Part shown: positions 11,059 through 20,812 of the stretch, piece by piece
How positions within the stretch are numbered: the stretch's first letter is position 1
How the letters are laid out: each line of letters begins with the position of its first letter
DNA from: Rhizophagus sp. LPA8_4_AMF
Lineage: Eukaryota; Glomeromycota; Glomeromycetes; Glomerales; Glomeraceae
Reading direction: 5' to 3'
NCBI GenBank assembly: GCA_021464525.1
Contig: JADRCO010001237.1
Span: 1-21,073 of the forward strand
DNA: 21,073 bases
Notes under the pieces: model-generated
What the model saw: only the letters and a program-made list of their open reading frames with translations
Databases searched by the model: none
Told to the model about the DNA's origin: nothing
Translations under genes and position numbers: made by a program

Positions 11059-11453
11059 TCGTAGCTTCGGAGTAAACATACAGATCAGTAATTGCTATTT
11101 TGCTAAACGTTTAAGGAAAAAAATTCTTGAAGGACGATTTATGTAAGGGTCACACAAATAGTCATCAGAACATACTTATTTTTCACAGCATTGTGGCGGA
11201 TAACTGTCGATCAAAAAGTTGGATGAAAATTACGTTAGTCAGTTTTGGATGGACTTTGAAGGGAAATAAATATGTAAAGATGGTATAAAGGAGAATCGAC
11301 GACGTTAGATAGAGTTGAAAGCAATTGATTCGAGACGTAGACGAGCGGTACGAAAATGTATCAAGTGAAGACGACGTAATAGTAAAATTTTCACAAAAAT
11401 ATAATTAAGTTTATTAAAATAAATAAAATTCGTAAGATGTTTTATTTTTCAAG

Positions 11454-12255
11454 GACGAGGAGGCCTTGCATTATGCAAAGGAGAAGATAGAAAAGAGAGA
11501 AACGAAAGAAATAACGATTGTACAATTCATAAATTCAAAAATTACTCGAAGGTATTCGAGATAAATAAAGTGAATAAGGGTACAGTCAAACGAGACACAA
11601 GAGAAGAAATAGCAGATGTGGAAAATGAAACGAATACGGACATTATGGAGTTAGAAGTGCCATGTTTTATAGAATTACTTTGAATATGAACAAAGGAGAC
11701 GGGAAAGTGGAGGTAGACAAAATATTAGACGATGAATCATCAGAAAACGAATTCTCGATTAAAAACGTAAGAGAGTTCAAATCTGGTTTGAGCGATATCG
11801 GAAGAAAACAAAAAGAGAGGGAAGGAAAGGAGATCGAGAAGGAGAAGACGGAGTTTAATGAATTTAAATTTAATCCAGTGAAAGATGTTGACAAGCAAAA
11901 AACCTGAAAGTGGATAAAAATTCGGCCATTTCACTTTAAACTTCAAATAGAAGTTAATGACGTAAATGAAGGAAAAATAATAGTCAACACGGTTAAAATA
12001 CAGAAAATGTTATTAGAAGAACTTAAAATCGTGTCAAGTCCAATAAAAGATCTCGCGTCTATGGAAGGAGTCGTCGAGGTGGTTCAAGAACTTTTATGGA
12101 AAGCGATCGGACCAAAAGAGGAGGAATTCGAAGAAATGGAAGTAGATAATCCAGGTTAAAATAGCAATGAACAAATAGTAAACCTCATTCTGGCAGGTAT
12201 AAAAATTAAGTTTCACAGGGAAAAATATTTAAAAAATCTTCAAAAGGTTACATAA
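11454..12255 (+). pseudogene. Decayed gene for a highly charged protein
   Basis: Block 1 starts after an acceptor (TTTTTCAAG, exon from 11454) and is open to a TGA at 11681-11683. It reads GRGGLALCKGEDRKERNE, then HKFKNYSKVFEINKVNKG, and ends ETNTDIMELEVPCFIELL. Block 2 overlaps in another frame from 11662 (NMNKGDGKVEVDKILDDE ... GRKQKEREGKEIEKEKTEF), so a frameshift lies at 11662-11683. Block 2 continues in one frame through a TGA (11905-11907, between DVDKQKT and KWIKIRPFHFKLQ) and a TAA (12157-12159, between MEVDNPG and NSNEQIVNLILAG) to a final TAA at 12253-12255 after KYLKNLQKV. A Lys/Glu-rich middle is followed by a more globular helical part (MEGVVEVVQELLWKAIG). No known domain seen. 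Smaller open pieces further upstream (11191-11290 and 11333-11405) may be earlier exons. Confidence 0.5.
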
Positions 12256-12411
12256 TTGTAAGTTTTTATTTATTTATGATTTAATATAATATATAGCACT
12301 AATTAATATTTATATTCTTAAAATAGTATTTAAGAATAACAATGGTAATACCACCACTGAAATCAGATCAGTAATAGTCAGCAGCAATGTCAGCAATAGT
12401 GTAAGCAGTGA

Positions 12412-12795
12412 CATCAGCAGCAATGTCAGCAGCAGCATCAATAACATCAGAAACAGCAGCATCAACAGCAGCAGCAGTGCCAGCAGCGGCATCAGCATCA
12501 GCATTAGTGTTAGTAGCGGCATCAGCACCAGTATCAGGAGTAACAACACCAACAGCAGCAGCGGCATCAGCAGCAATGTCAGCAGCAGCATCAATAACAT
12601 CAGAAACAGCAACAGGAACAGCAGCATCAGTGTTAGCAGCGGCATCAGCACCAGTATCAGGAGCAACAACACCAACAGCAGCAGCGGCATCAGCGGCATC
12701 AGCATCAGTGTTAACAGCGGCATCAGCACCAGTATCAGGAGCAACAACACCATCAGCAGCAGCGGCATCAGCAGTATCAGCAGCAACAGCAGTAG
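12412..12795. repeat. CAG/CAGCAT-rich coding minisatellite
   Basis: A 384-bp array built of CAGCAG, CATCAG and CAACAG units with longer repeats on top. A block beginning CATCAGCAGCAATGTCAGCA recurs 153 bp later (12412 and 12565). The motif CCAGTATCAGGAG occurs at 12528, 12651 and 12729, 123 and 78 bp apart. All spacings are multiples of three, so copy-number changes have kept the frame, and several frames on both strands are open through it. G+C content is far above the surroundings. Confidence 0.85.
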
Positions 12796-13054
12796 AAATA
12801 ATACAATACTTGGAAAACATAGGAATTAACGTAATTAAAATTAAGGTATATTGGCATATGAATTAACACTTTAATTAATTATTTTTTCTATATATTTTAA
12901 ATAAATAAAATAATTTTTTAAAATTATCTAGATAAGTATGTTGAAACGAAGCATAAAGATAATAATGTGCAAATTGAAAAATGACAGAAATTATAATGTA
13001 AGTAGATTGTTAAATGTGATTTTTTCACTAGAGGCAATTGTTTATTTCATTTAA
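12423..13054 (+). CDS. Possible Ala/Ser/Thr-rich repeat protein
   Basis: The plus-strand frame starting at ATG 12423 reads through the repeat array as Ala/Ser/Thr/Pro-rich units (AASAPVSGATTPTAAAASA recurring). It leaves the array with a normal sequence (AVEIIQYLENIGINVIKIK) up to a GTATAT donor at 12846. An acceptor ATTATCTAG joins in phase 0 an exon at 12932 (ISMLKRSIKIIMCKLKNDR). That exon may run unspliced to TAA at 13052-13054 through a hydrophobic tail. The in-phase splice is the main reason to prefer this frame. The Ser/Asn/Ile frame (12299-12829, no Met) and the minus-strand Ala/Asp frame (12820-12368) are also open and cannot be excluded. Function unknown; a low-complexity surface or secreted protein is possible, but no signal peptide is visible. 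The real start may lie in an earlier exon. Confidence 0.35.
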
Positions 13055-13806
13055 ATGATCAGTTAAATTTACTCTAATTTTTCATATTGATCTTATATTA
13101 ACTTTATCAGCAGATTTTATTTATTTATAAAATTTTATTTGAATGTTAAATTTAATAAATAAATATTATTTTCGCCTTGTTAAGACTTAATGTAAAATAT
13201 CAGTTTATTCATCAGTATTATTAAAATCAGAATCAATTAAATGAATAATTTATTGGCAATATCTGGCTGACTAAAAATAAAAGATTGATTATAAATCATA
13301 TATTATGAATTAGCATGAAATTGACATTTGGTTTATACTAATTTTAGCGAAAAAATTTATAAGATCGGTTATAAATTGGCAAATTTCATAATTTATGGGA
13401 CACTTGAACCCAAGAATTTTAATCAGATTACCGGTTGTTAGCTAATATATAGTGTTCAAAATTGCATATTCAATGCGCACATGATTTAATTTTTTGATGC
13501 GCATACATTTAATAAAAATGATTTGATGTAAGCCACAAAAGCGCGTTACAAATCGTTAAAACTTCTAACAATTTCTGCCATAAAATTACAATGAAAAGTT
13601 GGTTTATTGACTTACCAGACCAAACATGATAATAAAAAAAAAAGCTGTAAAAAGCTCTCAAATACATTATTTGAACAAAATTTAACACTTGCTACTCTGG
13701 AAAGATGATTGTATCATCAAAACTCAACACATTTATTATTATTTTTTTTATTTTGCAACAACCCAAACCCACCATATTCAACGGATATATATTTCATACA
13801 AAGTTA
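13055..13806. other. AT-rich DNA 3' of the HECT gene
   Basis: No gene supported. A left end for the HECT/integrase unit was looked for here without success. A near-repeat of ATGCGCACAT / ATGCGCATAC at 13474 and 13498 is the only local pattern. The 70-codon open frame at 13709-13921 is antisense to the last HECT exon. Confidence 0.4.
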
Positions 13807-16800
13807 TCAAATAATTGTAAATCCAGAAAAATCATCATCTAGTACATTGTCGAACATCAAATTAAACTGTTCTTTTGAATCAAAACCACTGGATACTTCA
13901 ATAGTTTTCGTACACGTATGAAATATAGGAAAGAGTTCGGATAAATTATCAACATTACGATGCTTAAAATTTACCTTTTAAATTATAATAATAGAAAAAT
14001 AAATTAATATCCCTAAATATTAAATTAATAATAGTAAACAATCAAAATAATCTCATCACCTTGATGGTTCCTCTCGGATGTTTGAATCCTGTAATTAGCG
14101 TACATAATTTACCGATTGTAATTGGATCTTTCAAGTTAATCCAATCAATTAAGTATTGTTTCACTGATAATTCTGCTTCAGTCAAATTTGTATTAAACTG
14201 TAATTTTTCAATAAAATCACTTGCAAGATAACATTCGTTATAGAGATACTTTAAAAGAATATCGACCGTGATATTATTTTCATGTAAAAACTAAAATAAA
14301 ATAAATAAATTATTATTCATAATAAATAATGATACTTAATTTATTGTGCTCATTTACCTTCAAAAATCCAAATTTATCGACTTGCCTTTTTATAACATTT
14401 AGTTGATTTATTCTTTTACTAACGAGTTCATCATACCATATTTTTTTTGATAACTTTTTTAAATTTTCAGTATTAATAGAAAAAGTAGAATACTGAAAAG
14501 GCTAACAAAATAATAGGAAAAAATAAATAAAAACTTTTTAAAAAATCAAAAAAAAATGTAATTTTATTTACCTGAATATCATTATTTTCTGCCCACTCGT
14601 TAAACCCATTTATTAAACCTAAATCCACATTTTCTGAACTATTACTAATTTCTAAAGCTAGGTTATACATTATTGGATTAAGTAATCCAAGATCGTCCAT
14701 AGTGATATTGTTTTCATAGCCGAAGCAATATTTAACTAAAGATTCATCTATTTTGATGTGGAAAAGGCCCGTCATGGACAATAGTTAAAAATAATGTATC
14801 CCCAAAAGTCTATAAACAAATACCTTAAATTAATGAAATTTCTATTAAACATTATTAAGAATTTAATAAAATACCTTCACTTCTTCAACAAATTCTACTA
14901 TAATAGATTCACTTATTGTTTTGCTAAATGCGCCAATAAAAAATGAGCCTTCACCACCAAAACGTGGGTCTTTCATTTCAATAAACTTTTCAAAAACTTT
15001 GTTAAGTGAATCGTTAAATATCCCTCCCGTATCAATACCCACCCTAATTAAAGTAGATCAAATTATCAAGTAAAATACCAAATCACATAATAATTATTGA
15101 TTATTAGTACTTACTCGTTGTCAATCCTTAAAAAAGGTTTATTGAACAAATCAAGATCATTCCAATTTCGAATATGCTCCATAAAGTCCGCGAAGACTGT
15201 TTCTTTATCAGATCTTCGTAAATTGATAGAAATTGAATGGATTTCTTGATTTTCATTAACAATTTTACTTTTGAATTCGTTGATAATATTTTCTAAAACT
15301 GTTTTAATATAAAATAATTACATATTAATACAATCAACTTAATTTAAATCGACAAAAATTTATTACTAACTTTTTTCATCATCTACAATAGTTGAATAAG
15401 AATTATCTGTTAAATCAACAAAGTCAACAGTATTATCCAAAAATGGTGATGAATTAACAACTAATATAAGTTTAAATCTTAATATAGTATCGGTAATAAA
15501 AACGTCATAAAAAGAAAATAAAGCTTGAAATTTAACGTACATGAAGCTAATTCATTAGAATCCATTAAAACCGGGGATGCTAATGTCTCAGGTGATGCTG
15601 CTGATGAAATTGTTGGTGCTTCTGATATCGATGGTAGAAAAATAATTTAAAGAAAATCTTAACATTAATAAAAAATAACCAAATCAACGTACCAATCGCT
15701 CGTACGGTCGTCTGCTGTTCAATATCAATCTCGATATCACCTGGATCCCTGGTAGGACCTAATTAATAATTATCGATAAGACATTTTTTTTGATTAATAT
15801 TAATTATAACAAAATCAATGAACATACGCGTATCTGTTTGTGTTTGATGTTCATTATTAACAATATTGTTCGAAACGGTTAGATCTCTTTCAGTTGGACC
15901 TAAATTGAGAATTATTAATAAACTTAAAATTTATTGGTTATTGTTTATGATAATAGAAATTACCAATATACAATTTCCGAGGATATTTGGTTGAATAGTT
16001 TTTCAAAAATTCAATAGTTTTTTCCTGAAGAATAAAATATTATTAAAAAAAAAAAAAATTTTAAACATACAATATTAATTGTATTTACAATATTTTGAAG
16101 ATCCCTGAGTTTTCCTGAACTCGGATTATATATTTTCCATTCTTGGCCAGCAAGTATTGGAAATAAGTCGTTAATTTATCGATCTATTGTGTTTTCAAAG
16201 AGGGTAACATCTCGTTTAATCAATCCAATCTCCAAATGATAGTTCCATAAATTACTATTACTTTTAGGGATATTTGTTGAATTAACTTTATCCGACAAAA
16301 TTATGTAATTAATTTTCAATTTTTTTGTATGTTGTTCATTTCGTATATTTTTTCTTTGGTGTCTCAGCCTTTGACTACTTTGTACATTATTCATTGGAAT
16401 GGATGCGGACGGTCTAAAGCTGGAAAGTAACTCTTGCCGGACAGAACTAAACCTAGCCCCACCGGCAATATTATTTTGCATTCGTGATAATATGGCTGCA
16501 GGGTGGGTGGATGCCTGAGTAGCCTGATTATGTTGCCAAGACTCATGGAATGCAAAAAAGTGGTCACAATGTAGATATTTCTCTGCATCTGTTGCTCTTT
16601 TCTTAAATCTTTGGCATTCGCAACTATCGTTTTTGCGACAAGGTCCTCGTGTATAAATTGATGTGTCTATGTCAGATAATAGTTCATGGAATCCTGAACT
16701 ATGCTCACAAAAATAACATTTTTCATCGGTGCTACTATTGAGTCAAAAATTTTGACAACCGCAGCTCTGTTTCTTACATTTACCTATTGTTTCATCATTA

Positions 16801-16811
16801 GGAAAAGACAT
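13807..16811 (-). pseudogene. HECT-type E3 ubiquitin ligase of a mobile element
   Basis: Minus strand, 12 exons: 16811-16089, 16024-15964, 15899-15828, 15758-15693, 15621-15541, 15460-15371, 15298-15115, 15043-14875, 14823-14572, 14492-14358, 14290-14060, 13974-13807. All 11 introns (51-85 bp) are GT...AG and all phases fit: 744 codons to TGA 13809-13807. N-terminus: two Cys/His motifs (codons 12-42 and 58-89). Middle: Ser/Thr/Asp-rich linker (exons 3-6). HECT domain from about codon 365: SINLRRSDKETVFADFMEH, VGIDTGGIFNDSLNKVFEKF, RFGGEGSFFIGAFS, VDLGLINGFNEWAEN, LITGFKHPRGTIK. C-lobe: FHTCTKTIEV with catalytic Cys at codon 709 (13914-13912) and C-terminal GFTII. HECT ligases receive ubiquitin on this Cys and pass it to a substrate. 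Nonsense codons: TGA 16745-16743, TAA 16178-16176, TAA 14787-14785. It is divergent from the integrase gene at 17971. Start chosen: ATG at 16811, just before the first Cys motif. Confidence 0.88.
16586..16778 (-). other. Tandem Cys/His zinc-binding-like motifs
   Basis: Within exon 1 of the HECT gene. Motif 1: C-x4-C-x-C-x2-F ... C-x2-C-x-H-x4-H-E (codons 12-43, beginning CKKQSCGCQNF). Motif 2: C-x5-C-x-C-x2-F ... Y-x2-C-x-H-x4-H-E (codons 58-90, beginning CRKNDSCECQRF). The shared F and FHE show an internal duplication. Motif 2 has Tyr (TAT) where motif 1 has Cys (TGT), so one ligand is lost there. The TGA at codon 23 falls inside motif 1. Zinc binding and a role in substrate or DNA recognition are inferred. 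Confidence 0.6.
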
Positions 16812-17346
16812 TTTATCAAAGAGTATTGTTTAAATCGATACTAATTGTTTATTGTTTGAGGAACAAGCTGCAGTGAACGTAAAATACGCGAAAATATTGA
16901 AATAGGTCCTCAAGTGATTACTAATATTGGTAATATAAAAAATACACTAAAAATTGGAACTTGTCTATATTTAAAAACTGGAGAAACTGTTTTAAGCCGT
17001 ATTAGTATAAAATATTTTTGATCAAAAAGAATAAACCGTAAAAATGATTTGCGTTCAGCGTTCAAAAAGTAAAAAGATATTAATATAATCATGATGATCT
17101 TTGCTCAAAAAGAATAAATTAAAAAAACTTTTACTGATATTGTGCTTTTAATTTTTTTATTATCACAAATGGTATATTAATATAAACTAACTCAAACTAA
17201 CTCATATAAGGCTAATATAAGCAGATTCATCTCTTTTTAATTAAACAATTAATCACATAATGCAATTTCTGAAATCTGAACATATAGGTGCTCTACATAT
17301 TTATTTATATTATTCATAATCCGCATTATTCGGAAAAATGTATGCG

Positions 17347-17363
17347 CTTAAATGCAGAATGAT
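17347..17363. repeat. Target-site duplication, left copy
   Basis: CTTAAATGCAGAATGAT, identical over 17 bases to 17597-17613. It flanks the 233-bp retroposon. Confidence 0.85.
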
Positions 17364-17596
17364 TTATTTATTTATTTATTTTATGTAAGATAAGGAGGAA
17401 TACAAAACGAAGATATATATTAAACTATCTAATAGTCAAATTTATCTACACTAGCATCCGTCATCCAGCGACGCTGAGTCCTTACTTGTAAAAAAACGAC
17501 CCAATCCAACAGGAGACACGACCGCCTCCTTTGGCAAAACAGAAATATAAGTAGTAAACGAACAACAACCTAAGGTTCTATTTTGCCGAGATCACA
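17364..17596 (-). mobile_element. Short non-LTR retroposon (SINE or truncated LINE)
   Basis: A 233-bp insert bounded by a perfect 17-bp direct repeat. Read on the minus strand it starts TGTGATCTCGGCAAAATAG and ends TTACATAAAATAAATAAATA, a short (AAAT)n tail directly before the duplication. A long target duplication plus an A-rich 3' tail is the signature of LINE-driven target-primed reverse transcription. There is no coding frame and no clear tRNA-type A and B boxes, so it is either a 5'-truncated LINE 3' end or a SINE. It sits in the region shared by the HECT and integrase genes and is therefore younger than that unit. Confidence 0.8.
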
Positions 17597-17613
17597 CTTA
17601 AATGCAGAATGAT
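17597..17613. repeat. Target-site duplication, right copy
   Basis: Second copy of the 17-base duplication at 17347-17363. Confidence 0.85.
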
Positions 17614-17970
17614 CATAATTTATAAATCGTACTATACCTGATACTGATTTACAACTGATTTACTATATAAATTCGAAATTTGACCAATCAGATCTTTATG
17701 CATACAATCTAATCTTGCATAAATAATTGTTAATTCAATCCGATTATTTTCACACATTTCTCTCTCTAGAAGTATATTTTCTTTCTTTAATTATTGTATT
17801 TAATTTTTAACGTTAAATTTATTGTACTAACTATATTTTATTATTTTATATTATTTTTTTTTTTATATCTAGCTTTTACCATTGTGAAAAAATTTTGAGT
17901 AAAATATTTTTTTTTCTTAAAACGACTATAGTTTTGATTTGAATTAGTTTTTTTAAGAAAATTATTATAA

Positions 17971-19513
17971 ATGTGACAAAATAATTCGTTATCAAGTGAT
18001 TTGCAAGAATTTCAAGAGCAAGCTTTAAGATGTGTAAATGATGCCATATTTGCATTAAATAACTTGAGAGGTAAATTTTAATATTTTATATAATAATAAT
18101 TGATAATTTACGCAAAGATTCACATGGAAAAATAATTTATTGATATTATTAGGTGATAACCATAGAATTGCCTACTATATTGAAAGAATTGATTCGATTG
18201 CAATAAGTTTTAATACCAATGGAAGGTGTTTTTACTCGTAATTATATCGAAGATTTAATCAATTCACTTCAAAATTTAAGAAATCAGCTTATTGAAGCGA
18301 TGGAATATTCAGAAAATGGAATGGCAACAATTCAAACCATACAAATTATTAAAACTAATGGAAGACCACGATATGAAGTTTCAAAAGAAATGATTATTTC
18401 TCTTGCTGAACATCATTTTTGTTGGCAACAAATTGCAAATCTTTTAGGAATATCGATTTCAACTTTAAATAGACGTAAAAGAGAATTAAATATTTCTAAT
18501 GAAATTACCAGTTATTCAACAATATCTGATAATGAACTAGACATAATAATGAGAACAATTAAACATGAGCAACCCTATGCTGGCGAATCAATTATTTGTG
18601 GTTTATTAATTAGTATGGGATATAGAATTCAAAGACATCGTATTAGAAATAGTATCCATAGAGTTGATCCAATTGGGCCAGCAGTAAGGTGGTCAAATTT
18701 TATACAAAGACAACCATGTAGTGTTGCGGGACTAAACTCTCTTTGGCATAATGATGGAACACATAGTTTAATAAAGTGGAAATTTATAGTACACGCATTT
18801 ATTGATGGATACAGTAGAGTAGTGACCGGTATTAAATGTAGTACTAATAATAAATCTGAGACAGTATTAAATTTATTTAACGAAGTAAGATCTCAATGGG
18901 AATACCACACAGATGTCGTGGTGATCGTGGATCTGAAAATGTTCTTGTTGCTGAATGGATGATATCATACAGAGGAATGAATAGGGGAAGCTATATATTT
19001 GGTAGATCTATCCACAACCAAAGAATAGAAAGATTATGGAGAGATGTCTACCGGTTAACCCTTCGAATTTATTATGATGTATTTAATTTTCTTGAAAGAG
19101 AATATGGTTTGGATCCAAATAACAATACTCATTTATGGTGTTTACATTATGTTTATGTTCCTATTATTAATAGAGCTCTTACAATATTTAAAAATCAATG
19201 GAATGAACATCCAATTTCAACTGAACATAATCAATCACCTAAACAATTATTTTTTTCAGGAATGATTTTACGTGGAGTTAGAGGCATTAATGAAGAAATC
19301 CCACTAGCATCTAGTGAAATAATGATTAATGAAAATGAATATGGAATAGACTGGGATGGACCTTTTTCTAATGATGATGATGAAAATCTTGAATTTTCTA
19401 ATATACCCTGTCCTTTAAGTAATGAGCAATATAATGAATTGCAAAACACAGTTTTACCATTAGGGCAAAGTAATAATTATGAATTGATATTTATTTACAT
19501 GCTTTATCAGTAG
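17971..19513 (+). pseudogene. DDE integrase-type transposase
   Basis: Exon 1 is 17971-18070 (ATG then TGA at 17974-17976, then QNNSLSSDLQEFQEQALRC). An 82-bp GTAAAT...TAG intron leads to exon 2 from 18153 (GDNHRIAYYIERIDSIAIS). The frame shifts between 18219 and 18239, and the main frame then runs to about 18895: a helix-turn-helix-like region (MIISLAEHHFCWQQIANLLG ... ISTLNRRK), then the integrase core with Asp 1 in LWHNDGTH (18753) and HAFIDGYSRVVTGIKCS. A second frameshift at 18895-18900 leads to [16 protein letters not shown] (Asp 2, 18923) and [16 protein letters not shown] (Glu, 19028), then [16 protein letters not shown] and TAG 19511-19513. D2 and E have 34 residues between them, like retroviral/IS3-type rve cores. 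This integrase family occurs in multi-copy elements of fungi and fishes (from memory). All three catalytic residues remain, but one stop and two frameshifts break the gene. It would cut and join element ends in the nucleus. Confidence 0.85.
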
Positions 19514-20547
19514 TTCAATTTTTACTTTCTGAAAATAATTAAATTTCAGTTGTACTGTCTGTGCTATGAATAAAATCCATGATTTTTTTTGGCAAATATG
19601 TTATAATAAATATATAATATATCATATTGTAAGTCCTATTGCCAGATTTAGTTAATAATAAATAAGAAATTAGACGAAATGCATTGCTCATGTTGACAGG
19701 TTATATGGCGCAACTAACCAGGGTCGTGCCAATTAACCTGACTGTAATGCCACCCATGATCACTAAAATAGTAATTTTCAGTCAAGTCAGACAAAAAAAA
19801 AATAACCATAAAAAAAGAAGAAAACTAAACGGCTAGCAGTGTTCGTCAATATAAAAAAATTCAACCAATATTTTTTTACTTGACGTCAAAAAAAAAGCCC
19901 AAAATTGAAAAAAAATTATTTCTTTTTTCATATTATTATATCTTTCGTATAAAAATAAAATTTTGTCTTATATTATCCTAATTTAATATTATTTTTATTT
20001 TTAATATGAAGATAGAATGAGGGCATTACAAATTCAAGCGTCAACAACATTACAAAAGCTATACTAAAACACCTATATCTAAGTAATAATCCAACCCTGA
20101 AGGAATCATCCCATCTAATTTTAAACAGAAACAATTAGCTGTAGTTTGAACGAGAAAACAACCTAAAAAGAAAATGTTAGTAATCTAGGTAGGCCTGTAT
20201 TGTTCTTCACAGATAGGTGCTATACGTAAATACTGTCAGCCATAGTATGATGCATTTATATAAGAGGTCCATAATTGGTGTAATTTTACTTCATTTAATA
20301 ATGTTCTAGCGTATGCGGAACATAAAGTGTTGGTATTGCTGAGTTGGCTTTTTCTTTGATAAAAAGTTTCTGGGATTCACATGAGCAAGAATAAGAACTA
20401 AATGGATGATCTTTTCCTTAGAATTTTTGTGAAACTTTCATGAAATCAATTTATTATAAAAATTGATTCAGCCAATCAGAATCCTCACTGATCAACCATG
20501 ACGGAATTTATGCTATTATTGTCTGGAGGATGATTTATAGTAGCCCT
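19514..20547. other. AT-rich flank with transposon ends, no gene
   Basis: No coding exon found. A right end for the integrase/HECT unit was searched for here. The only end-like sequence is the hairpin at 19693-19744, which has no partner left of 13807. Confidence 0.4.
19693..19744. mobile_element. Back-to-back transposon ends (hairpin remnant)
   Basis: Left arm TTGACAGGTTATATGGCGCA faces right arm GTGCCAATTAACCTGACTG. The arms pair as CAGGTTAxxTGGC across a short loop. The right arm read outwards begins CAGTCAGGTTAATTGGCAC and is followed by TA (19745-19746), as for Tc1/mariner-type ends. The whole unit is about 52 bp, so it is a remnant or a minimal MITE. Confidence 0.45.
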
Positions 20548-20812
20548 GTTCATTTCCGATCAGTTGGGTTTTTCAGTCAGTTTTTCATTTGTTTTGGTTG
20601 GGCTGATATTGTTGTGCAATACGACAAAAATCTGAAAAAAAAAATTGGGTTTTTTTAGTTCGGGAAAAAATAAAGCACCGCAGTGACCAATATTTGTTTT
20701 CATGTGTAAATCGAACTTGATTACAAACTTTCAACACAATTTACAAAACAATTTTATTTGTAAATTTGAGTAGTACAACACTGACCAAAAAACCAACCGA
20801 CCGGAAATGAAC
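20548..20812. mobile_element. 265-bp MITE
   Basis: Left end GTTCATTTCCGATCAGTTGG and reverse-complemented right end GTTCATTTCCGGTCGGTTGG match at 18 of 20 bases, and the similarity goes on for about 13 more (TTTTT and GTCAG). The interior has no frame and continues the G/T-rich pattern (GTTTTGGTTGGG). The flanking bases do not give a clear target duplication, so the superfamily (hAT or MULE-like) cannot be set. Confidence 0.7.

Larger units (their letters stand above)
16812..17970. promoter_or_regulatory. Shared divergent upstream region
   Basis: 1159 bp between the divergent starts of the HECT gene (ATG 16811, minus) and the integrase gene (ATG 17971, plus); 250 bp of it is the retroposon plus one copy of its target duplication. 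Upstream of the integrase are TATATAAAT (about 17662) and a CCAAT at 17681-17685. A pyrimidine-rich stretch (17757-17795) follows. It could act as a bidirectional promoter, judged by position and weak motifs only. The frames read on the minus strand here are not protein-like. Confidence 0.35.

Noticed and set aside
12310-12786. 158-codon Leu/Met/Val-rich minus-strand frame
   Set aside because: A shadow of the CAG-type array; composition comes from the repeat and no splice or non-repeat sequence supports it.
14473-14781. 102-codon minus-strand open frame as an independent small membrane protein
   Set aside because: It begins at TTG inside HECT exon 9. Its hydrophobic tail is translation of the intron after the GTAAAT donor at 14571.
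16176-16481. 101-codon minus-strand frame as a separate protein
   Set aside because: It is the part of HECT exon 1 that lies between a late Met codon and an in-frame TAA. Coding sense continues on both sides.
16743-16791. A 49-bp intron (GTAAAT...CAATAG) removing the first stop in the HECT gene
   Set aside because: It would remove the first Cys motif and shift the frame away from the second motif, so it does not rescue the gene.
18895-18900. Programmed ribosomal frameshift in the integrase gene
   Set aside because: No slippery heptamer is seen at the junction. With a second frameshift and a stop after the ATG, simple decay or read error is likelier.
13055-20547. Terminal inverted repeats of the HECT/integrase unit
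   Set aside because: I compared the flanks by eye and found only short, unconvincing matches (for example around 13250 and 19640). No pair with a target duplication.
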